DNA of 18,280 nt, from positions 1-18,280 of the forward strand of contig JBFYKJ010000101.1 in assembly GCA_041306005.1 (NCBI GenBank), written 5' to 3'. Source of the stretch: JBFYKJ01 sp041306005. GTDB taxonomy: Archaea; Altiarchaeota; Altiarchaeia; JAFGQM01. A model generated the notes under the pieces. That model was not told the origin of the DNA, searched no databases, and worked only from the letters and a program-made list of their open reading frames with translations. This document shows, in pieces, positions 6,059 through 11,448 of this stretch; position 1 is the stretch's first letter, and each line of letters begins with the position of its first letter. Both the position numbers and the translations under genes were made by a program.

Positions 6059-6244
6059 ATGGAAAGACAGATAGCTGCACCGAAGAGCAAGTTCGTGAAG
6101 GTGGAGTGCAAGGGCTGCGGGAACGCGCAGGTCATATTCGACCACGCCGCTTCGACGGTAAAGTGCGTCATTTGCGGCGCCGTGCTCGCCGAGCCTAGGG
6201 GCGGCCGCGCGGACCTGAAGGTGCCGGTCGCAAGGGCATTCTAA
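6059..6244 (+). CDS. rps27e: Small ribosomal subunit protein eS27
   Basis: This 61 aa zinc-ribbon ribosomal protein has the eS27 signature: F-V-K-V-E-C-K-G-C-G (Cys17, Cys20), Q-V-I-F-D-H-A-A-S-T-V-K-C-V-I-C-G (Cys36, Cys39), then L-A-E-P-R-G-G-R-A. The four cysteines bind one zinc. It begins the eS27, aIF2-alpha, Nop10 run that is widely conserved in archaea, although eL44, which often precedes eS27, is not here. Upstream sequence is AT-rich right up to the ATG (CATAATAAAAATG), with no Shine-Dalgarno site. Confidence 0.96.
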   Translation: MERQIAAPKSKFVKVECKGCGNAQVIFDHAASTVKCVICGAVLAEPRGGRADLKVPVARAF

Positions 6245-6306
6245 GGCAGGTGACGGCCCGGCCGCGGTGTCGGCCTCGCAGGCCCCACAAGGCCGCATTC
6301 CTTCTA

Positions 6307-7092
6307 ATGGAAGCATATCCCGAGAGGAGAGAGCTTGTCCTGGCAACGGTAGAGCGTGTCACCGACCACGGCGCTTTCGTCAAGCTGGACGAGTACGGCG
6401 ACAAGCAGGGCATCGTCAGCCTGAGGGAGTTCTCTGCCAAGTGGGTCAAGAACCCGAGGGACTACTTGAAGGAGGGCCAGAAATCCGTCCTTCGCGTCAT
6501 CCGCGTCAATACCGAGCGCGGCCACATCGACCTTAGCCTAAAAGAGGTCAGCGAGAACGAGAAGCGGAACAAGCTGAAGGACTTCAAGCTGGAGATACGG
6601 GTTGGCAAGCTCATGGAGCACATGGCGGCCAAGATGGGGAAGAAGCCGGGCGAGCTGCACAAGATGTTCGGCGACAAGCTAGTCGAGGACTACGGGTCCC
6701 TCTATGAGGCATTCGCGGCAGTCGCCAACGGCCGGGACGACCTGAAGGGCTACATCAAGGACGAAAAGCTGAGGCTGGCGGTCATACAGGCCATCTCGGA
6801 GACCATAAAACCGACGCTTGTCAGCATCCGCGGCTTTGTCACGCTGCACTCCGAAGCGGGCGACGGCATCGAGGCGATAAAATCCGCCCTGACAGCGGGC
6901 CAGAAGACCTTCCCGGAGGGCATCAAGGGGGAAATTACCTATGTCAAGGCCCCGAACTACCGCATAGACGTGACCGCGGACGACTACAAGAAGGCCGAAA
7001 AGGCGCTCAAGGACTGCTACGAGACCGTTGAGAAGCAGCTGGGCAGCAAGGCGTCGTTCGAGTTCAGCAGGGAGCTCAAGAAGGTCGAGTGA
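6307..7092 (+). CDS. aif2a: Translation initiation factor aIF2, alpha subunit
   Basis: The product is 261 aa, the normal length. Residues about 1-85 form an S1/OB fold with E-L-V-L-A-T-V-E-R-V, G-A-F-V-K-L-D-E-Y-G, W-V-K-N-P-R-D-Y and R-G-H-I-D-L-S-L-K, all typical of aIF2-alpha. A helical middle domain and a C-terminal alpha/beta domain follow (Y-V-K-A-P-N-Y-R-I-D-V-T at about 217-228), which docks on the gamma subunit. The frame is open back to 6250, but those 19 residues are Arg/Pro-rich and outside the family. The ATG at 6307 gives MEAYPERRELVLATV, the family start. aIF2 delivers initiator Met-tRNA to the 30S subunit. It lies between eS27 and nop10 in a conserved order. Confidence 0.96.
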   Translation: MEAYPERRELVLATVERVTDHGAFVKLDEYGDKQGIVSLREFSAKWVKNPRDYLKEGQKSVLRVIRVNTERGHIDLSLKEVSENEKRNKLKDFKLEIRVGKLMEHMAAKMGKKPGELHKMFGDKLVEDYGSLYEAFAAVANGRDDLKGYIKDEKLRLAVIQAISETIKPTLVSIRGFVTLHSEAGDGIEAIKSALTAGQKTFPEGIKGEITYVKAPNYRIDVTADDYKKAEKALKDCYETVEKQLGSKASFEFSRELKKVE

Positions 7093-7112
7093 GCGCGCGG
7101 CAGGCTGAACCA

Positions 7113-7162
7113 CAATACAAGACCCAAGACATCCAAAGCTTCCCCAATACAAGACCCAAGAC
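7113..7162 (+). repeat. Perfect 18-base direct repeat between aif2a and nop10
   Basis: CAATACAAGACCCAAGAC occurs at 7113-7130 and again at 7145-7162, with 14 bases between the copies. Both lie in the 74-base spacer before the nop10 ATG at 7167. No inverted repeat or TATA-like box is seen inside the unit. Confidence 0.8.
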
Positions 7163-7166
7163 TGAA

Positions 7167-7424
7167 ATGAAGACCCTCATCAAGAAATGCGCTCCCTGCG
7201 GGATATACACCCTCAAGGGGTTCTGCCCTAAGTGCAACGAGAAGACCTCAGGCTCCGCGCCGCCCCGTTTCGGCCCGGAGGACAAGTACGGCGACATAAG
7301 GCGGAAGGAGTCGCTCGCCGAGGGCGACGAGTCCCCTGCTGCGGGCAAGGAAACCTACGCCGGCCAGGAGGAGTTTGACGATACTGACTGCGACTCGTGC
7401 GGCGAGTGCGGTGGGTGCGGGTGA
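7167..7424 (+). CDS. nop10: Nop10 (H/ACA RNP subunit) with an acidic, cysteine-rich C-terminal extension
   Basis: Residues 1-50 are Nop10: M-K-T-L-I-K-K-C-A-P-C-G-I-Y-T-L, then F-C-P-K-C (a Cys4 zinc ribbon, Cys8, 11, 20, 23) and P-P-R-F-G-P-E-D-K-Y-G-D-I-R-R-K, the linear region that wraps on Cbf5. Nop10 is a core subunit of archaeal H/ACA complexes, which make pseudouridine in rRNA. Family members are usually about 60 residues. This one has 85, with an extra tail rich in Glu/Asp and ending C-D-S-C-G-E-C-G-G-C-G. The frame runs back to 7089, but the ATG at 7167 gives the family N-terminus. It follows aIF2-alpha as in many archaea. Confidence 0.92.
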   Translation: MKTLIKKCAPCGIYTLKGFCPKCNEKTSGSAPPRFGPEDKYGDIRRKESLAEGDESPAAGKETYAGQEEFDDTDCDSCGECGGCG

Positions 7425-7466
7425 GCGGCCCGGCGTTTCCTTAAACCTGTTCGCCCGGAGTTGCTT

Positions 7467-7474
7467 CTTTAAAC
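7467..7474 (+). promoter_or_regulatory. TATA-like box for the first paralogue gene
   Basis: CTTTAAAC is centred about 24 bases before the ATG at 7494. This suggests that the inserted gene pair has its own leaderless promoter rather than depending on the upstream ribosomal operon. Confidence 0.45.
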
Positions 7475-7493
7475 TATTCCGCCTAACTGTAGC

Positions 7494-8249
7494 ATGACTG
7501 ACATTAACCCATATAAGATACCCCCCCAAGTCGTGAGGAAGGCCCGCAAATCGGCGATAGAGGGGTATCCCGTCTACATAGGCGGCTACCGCGCGACAAA
7601 GCTCGGCAAGATAATCTTCGTCAGCCCTGAGAAGCCTATTTCAAAGGGCCGCCTTGGGAAGGCTTATTCTATAGTCGCCTTCCCGTCTAGCCCCAAGGAC
7701 GAAGCCGCCTTGCGCGAGGCATCAGGCGGGGTCCTCGGGGGAGGTCCCTCAACCGCGAACCGGGGCGGCATCGGTACCATGCGCGCGAGGCAGACAAAGC
7801 GGGGCGACCCGATCATGCTAGTCAACGCGCAGGCGCATTACCGGGTTAGGGATATGCATTCGCCCAAAAGCCGGCCAAAGCCGAGCTTAGGGGACCTTGC
7901 GCCTGAAGAACTGGCATACGAGCATGCGAAGTCCCGCGGCCTTGACGCAAAGACCCATGCGAAGTACGCGCGCTGGTGGGACGGCGGCATGCGCGAGCTG
8001 GCAGAGATAAGCGACTCGCTTAATGTAAGGCTTTGGATACCCGAGCGTGTGTCCAGCCGCGGCCTTCTCCGGACCCGCCATATGACTGACACCAACATAG
8101 CGAGTCTTGGCAAGGCGGTGAAGAAGACCACCCAGTGGTGCAAGAAGCGCGGCAGGAAGGTTGAGGCCAGCACAGGCGTCGTTATAATCCGTCCATCCCT
8201 AAGGCCTAAGCCCGGGCAACACCATTTTGCCAGGCCCAATCGAGCTTAA
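7494..8249 (+). CDS. Unrecognised protein, paralogue of the next gene (251 aa)
   Basis: No known family is recognised. It is clearly related to the next gene. Both start with I-P-x-x-V-V-[RK] near residue 9-15. Both have a hydrophobic strand followed by V/I-A-F-P (61-64 here), I-G-T-x-x-x-R-Q-x-x-x-G-x-P-I (93-107), A-Q-A-H-[YF]-R-x-R (112-119), K-Y-x-x-W-W-x-x-x-M-x-E-L (157-169) and a closing V-V-I-I-R / F-I-I-K strand. The protein is basic, without signal peptide, membrane segment or cysteine cluster, so it is probably cytosolic. Conserved His and Trp residues could mark an active or binding site, but this is inference. It lies in the interval between nop10 and the PAC2 gene, with its own TATA-like box, and ends 24 bases before its paralogue. 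Confidence 0.8.
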   Translation: MTDINPYKIPPQVVRKARKSAIEGYPVYIGGYRATKLGKIIFVSPEKPISKGRLGKAYSIVAFPSSPKDEAALREASGGVLGGGPSTANRGGIGTMRARQTKRGDPIMLVNAQAHYRVRDMHSPKSRPKPSLGDLAPEELAYEHAKSRGLDAKTHAKYARWWDGGMRELAEISDSLNVRLWIPERVSSRGLLRTRHMTDTNIASLGKAVKKTTQWCKKRGRKVEASTGVVIIRPSLRPKPGQHHFARPNRA

Positions 8250-8273
8250 ATCCTTTCAGCGATTATTATCTCG

Positions 8274-9143
8274 ATGGCCTCCAGTTATCTTAGCATACCG
8301 ACAAGCGTCGTTAAACGCGCCTGGGCGGAAGCTCCGGTAGGTACGAGCTATCCCAAATCCGATTACCCCTACTCCTTTCGCGTCACCAAGAAAGGCACCA
8401 AGAAAGGCAGCATAATGGTCATCACCAGGCTGCCTGCCGGCGGGATGCAACACTTTGGCATAATAGCCTTTCCACGCCCAAATGACTCCCCACATTTCGT
8501 GAGGGGGCAAAAGGCTCTTAGGTCTGGCGGCCCGTGGGTGTACAATCCGGACGCCATCGGCACTTTTGAGGTCAGGCAGGCGAAGCCGGGGGCCCCAATC
8601 AAGCTATTGGTCGCGCAGGCGCATTTCCGCTCGAGAAGTGTGCGGAAGCAGGGGCCGCCCCCCGGCATTACAGAAGGGGAAGCAAGGGCATTCTCAGATA
8701 CCTTAGAAACGGCATATACTCCCGTGCCTGAGGCTATCCGGCGTATTGAGCAGAAAAATTCAATCTTCAGCCGCTTCGAGCTGAAGAAACTCAAGAGGCA
8801 GCTGGGCGATTATACGCGATACCTGAGGATAGCCGACAACGCAGTCCCGAGGAGTGTGGCTTCGAAATACGAAGGCTGGTGGTACCACGCCATGAACGAG
8901 CTTGTCGACTACGCGCTCGAGAGCGGTGTGGACATCCATGTCCCAAAGTCTAGCCTCCGCAGGGAAAAACCGGAATGGGCTTCGCAACAGTCGGCCAGCG
9001 GCCTTAAGAGGCTGGTACAAGTCATGGACAAGGTATGCGAAGAGCGCGGCATAGCCTGCAAAAAGCGCGCACTTGGCGGGTTTATCATCAAGACCGGAAG
9101 AAAGCCTGGCGCACCGTCGGTTAGCAGGATGCCAAAGCTGTGA
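8274..9143 (+). CDS. Unrecognised protein, paralogue of the preceding gene (289 aa)
   Basis: It shares the same ordered motifs as the preceding gene: I-P-T-S-V-V-K (8-14), G-I-I-A-F-P (62-67), I-G-T-F-E-V-R-Q-A-K-P-G-A-P-I (95-109), A-Q-A-H-F-R-S-R (114-121), K-Y-E-G-W-W-Y-H-A-M-N-E-L (198-210) and G-G-F-I-I-K near the end. Relative to its neighbour it has an extra charged, probably helical segment at about 130-190. The protein is basic and has no signal peptide or membrane helix. Twenty-four bases separate it from its paralogue, so the two are probably co-transcribed. Function unknown. An ancient tandem duplication followed by strong divergence is the simplest reading. Confidence 0.8.
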   Translation: MASSYLSIPTSVVKRAWAEAPVGTSYPKSDYPYSFRVTKKGTKKGSIMVITRLPAGGMQHFGIIAFPRPNDSPHFVRGQKALRSGGPWVYNPDAIGTFEVRQAKPGAPIKLLVAQAHFRSRSVRKQGPPPGITEGEARAFSDTLETAYTPVPEAIRRIEQKNSIFSRFELKKLKRQLGDYTRYLRIADNAVPRSVASKYEGWWYHAMNELVDYALESGVDIHVPKSSLRREKPEWASQQSASGLKRLVQVMDKVCEERGIACKKRALGGFIIKTGRKPGAPSVSRMPKL

Positions 9144-9187
9144 TGTACCTGGGCGGGTTGGCAACTGCCGCCTGTGCCCAGCCGATG

Positions 9188-9193
9188 TTTTTT
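9188..9193 (+). terminator. Oligo-T run after the paralogue pair
   Basis: Six T residues (GATGTTTTTTAACC) lie about 45 bases after the stop at 9143 and 65 bases before the PAC2 start. This is a plausible archaeal oligo-T terminator, with no convincing hairpin. It would isolate the paralogue pair from the PAC2 gene. Confidence 0.35.
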
Positions 9194-9258
9194 AACCCCG
9201 AGCGCCAAATTACCCGCTATTACCATCGGGCATCCGCTCTTGGGCGCCCCTGCTTAAA

Positions 9259-10044
9259 ATGAAAGAGACTGAGGTCCACTTCCTCTCAGAGCCGCAGTTG
9301 AAATCCCCGATAATCGTAGAGGGCCTCCCGGGCATAGGCCTCGTGGGGAAGATAGCCGCCGACCACCTGCTCTCAAAGAAGAAGGCTGTAAAGTTCTGTG
9401 AGCTGTATTCGCCATACTTCCCGGCCCAGGTCATCACAGACGATGAGGGCATAGTCCGCCTCGTCAAGAACGAGTTCTACTACTTTTCCGAGAAGGGCAA
9501 GGATTTCATAATCATCGCCGGCGACTTCCAGGGGATGACCCCCGAGTCGCAATACGAGATAAGCGGCAAGATACTCGACGTCCTTGAGAAGTACAAGCCG
9601 AAGGTGATTTACACTTTGGGAGGCCTCGGGATCGGCAAAGTCGTCAAGACCCCGAAGGTGTTCGGCGCCACGAACAACAAGGACTTGATAGCGCCGCTTG
9701 TGAAGCTGGGCCTCACCTTCACCGGCCGCGGCGGCGGGGGAATATTCGGCGCATCCGGACTTCTCCTCGGCCTCGGGAAGCTGCGCAACCTCGACGCAGT
9801 CTGCCTGATGGGCGAGACGGTGGGGCACGTCGTCGACGCCAAGGCGGCGAAGGTGCTGCTCGAGATGCTCGCTAAGGTCCTTGAGATAGAGATAGACATG
9901 AAGGGTTTGGAAAAACAGGTGGAGAACACCGAAAAGGAGCTGCAGAAGATACAAAAGCTGCAGGACGAGCAGGCGCAGGCCATGCAGATGGCCATGATGG
10001 GTCAGGAGTTCTCGGACGAGGACGTGCACAGGTACATTAGGTAG
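9259..10044 (+). CDS. PAC2-family proteasome assembly chaperone-like protein
   Basis: This 261 aa protein matches the archaeal PAC2 (DUF75) family: P-I-I-V-E-G-L-P-G-I-G-L-V-G-K at 17-31, T-L-G-G-L-G-I-G-K at 119-127 and G-I-F-G-A-S-G-L-L-L-G-L-G at 161-173. A C-terminal coiled coil follows (about 214-245, rich in Glu/Lys/Gln). Archaeal members such as PbaB assist assembly of 20S proteasome alpha subunits and use a C-terminal tail to contact the alpha ring. Here the last residues are R-Y-I-R, so Tyr is third from the end rather than penultimate as in a canonical HbYX tail. In many archaea this gene directly follows nop10. Here two unrelated genes intervene. Confidence 0.9.
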   Translation: MKETEVHFLSEPQLKSPIIVEGLPGIGLVGKIAADHLLSKKKAVKFCELYSPYFPAQVITDDEGIVRLVKNEFYYFSEKGKDFIIIAGDFQGMTPESQYEISGKILDVLEKYKPKVIYTLGGLGIGKVVKTPKVFGATNNKDLIAPLVKLGLTFTGRGGGGIFGASGLLLGLGKLRNLDAVCLMGETVGHVVDAKAAKVLLEMLAKVLEIEIDMKGLEKQVENTEKELQKIQKLQDEQAQAMQMAMMGQEFSDEDVHRYIR

Positions 10045-10136
10045 ATCGGCTGTTTTCAATCTTCGGTCTTCGGTCTGGTGCATTTGGTCCTCCGGCATAT
10101 TTCATCCTATTCTCTCACCCCGCAAGGGGCCCCAAA

Positions 10137-11408
10137 ATGCAGGAGATAAACGTCGATTTCCATATCCACTCCCGCTATGCCAAGGGAGTGTCCCCGGAGA
10201 TGAACGTCCCGCGGATAGCCGAGGGCGCCCGGGGCAAGGGTCTTGATGTCATAGCCACGGGCGATGCCACGCACCCCGGCTGGCTGAAGCACCTGGAGGA
10301 CAGCCTGAAAGAGGAATCGGGGGGGCTATATTCCGTTAAGGGCGATACCGGGCCCGCAGCAAAGCCCGGCGAAGCGGGGTTTTTGCCCAAGACGCACTTC
10401 ATCATCACGGCCGAGGTCGAGGACCGGGACCGCGTGCACCACCTTCTTTTGTTCCCTTCCCTCGAGTGCGCCGAGCGTTTTCGGAACGACATAAAATCCA
10501 GCTCCGCCGATATCGATACCGACGGCCGGCCGCACGTGGCGATGTCGGGGGCAGAACTCGTGGACCTGGCCAACGACTGCGACGCGCTCATCGGCCCGTG
10601 CCACGCCTTCACCCCTTGGACCTCGGTCTACAAGGCCTTTGATTCCCTTAAGGACTGCTACGGCGACAACCTGAGATACGTCAAGTTCGTCGAGCTCGGG
10701 CTTAGCGCAGACAGCGACATGGCCGACCGGGTTGCGGAATTGAAAGACCTGACATTCATGAGCAACAGCGATGCCCACAGCCCATATCCCCACCGCGTCG
10801 GGAGGGAGTTCAACCGGCTGTCGGTTGAAGGGCCCACATTCGACGACATAAAGAAGGCGATAGAGCGGAAGGCGGGAAGAAAATTCACGCTGAATGTGGG
10901 ATTGAACCCGAGAGAGGGAAAATACCACGAGACCGCGTGCACCCGATGTTTCCTTAAGTTCCGTGTCGACGACGCGATGTCCCTCAAGCGCCGTTGCCCG
11001 GAGTGCAGGGGCATCATAAAGACCGGGGTGAAGGAGCGGATAGAGGAGCTGTCCAAGGGCGGGGCGACGTCGCGGCCGAAGCACAGGCCTCCTTATATGT
11101 ACACCGTCCCTCTCGCGGAAGTCATCGGCATGTCAAGGGGTGTTGCTACCCTGACAAGCCCGCGCGTGCAGGCGGAGTGGGCGAAGATGGTGGAAAAGTT
11201 CGGCCCGGAGATCGGGATACTGATAGACATGGACGTCCGCCAGCTGAAGGCGTATGACGCTAAGATAGGCGGGATAATAGAGGCGTTCAGGAAGGGGAAG
11301 ATACTGTATGATTCGGGCGGCGGCGGGAACTACGGCAAGCCGCTCTACGACAAGCCGCTGAAGGAGAACTTCTACGACAGCTCGCAAAAGAGTTTGGGGC
11401 AGTTCTGA
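10137..11408 (+). CDS. nucQ: Endonuclease Q (PHP-domain nuclease)
   Basis: At 423 aa it fits archaeal EndoQ. The PHP metal ligands are visible: F-H-I-H (His9, His11), T-G-D-A-T-H-P (Asp43), Glu93 in A-E-V-E, C-H-A-F-T-P-W (His156) and S-N-S-D-A-H-S-P (Asp212, His214). A zinc-finger segment follows, Y-H-x-x-A-C-x-x-C (268, 271) and R-C-P-E-C (287, 290), as in the family, then P-P-Y and an Arg/Lys-rich C-terminal domain. EndoQ cuts DNA on the 5' side of deaminated bases (uracil, hypoxanthine) and abasic sites. It follows the PAC2 gene after 92 bases with a TATA-like GCATATTTC at about 10095. A short CCCC-GCAA-GGGG hairpin (10118-10129) sits just before the ATG. A hairpin terminator follows its stop. 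Confidence 0.92.
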   Translation: MQEINVDFHIHSRYAKGVSPEMNVPRIAEGARGKGLDVIATGDATHPGWLKHLEDSLKEESGGLYSVKGDTGPAAKPGEAGFLPKTHFIITAEVEDRDRVHHLLLFPSLECAERFRNDIKSSSADIDTDGRPHVAMSGAELVDLANDCDALIGPCHAFTPWTSVYKAFDSLKDCYGDNLRYVKFVELGLSADSDMADRVAELKDLTFMSNSDAHSPYPHRVGREFNRLSVEGPTFDDIKKAIERKAGRKFTLNVGLNPREGKYHETACTRCFLKFRVDDAMSLKRRCPECRGIIKTGVKERIEELSKGGATSRPKHRPPYMYTVPLAEVIGMSRGVATLTSPRVQAEWAKMVEKFGPEIGILIDMDVRQLKAYDAKIGGIIEAFRKGKILYDSGGGGNYGKPLYDKPLKENFYDSSQKSLGQF

Positions 11409-11417
11409 TAACTATTC

Positions 11418-11448
11418 TAATCGCTTCTCAAAGCGATTATTTCTTTCT
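11418..11448 (+). terminator. Hairpin terminator after endonuclease Q
   Basis: A perfect 9-base stem TAATCGCTT / AAGCGATTA with loop CTCA (11418-11439) is followed by a pyrimidine/T-rich stretch (TTTCTTTCT). It starts 10 bases after the EndoQ stop. The right arm includes the stop codon of the oppositely oriented 827 aa gene (11437-11439), so the two convergent genes share it. Confidence 0.65.

Noticed and set aside
6250..6306. Upstream start giving aIF2-alpha 19 more residues
   Set aside because: The extra residues are Arg/Pro-rich and unlike any aIF2-alpha N-terminus. The ATG at 6307 begins the family pattern.
7089..7166. Upstream start for nop10
   Set aside because: The added 26 residues are encoded by the 18-base direct repeats and lie before the zinc-ribbon start typical of Nop10.
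10051..10075. CTTCGGT tandem after the PAC2 gene
   Set aside because: Two 7-base copies only, so likely chance or minor slippage. No structure or spacing suggests a CRISPR or regulatory array.
9373..10098. 241-codon open frame on the minus strand over the PAC2 gene
   Set aside because: Leu/His-rich shadow of a clearly conserved plus-strand gene. No independent motif or promoter.
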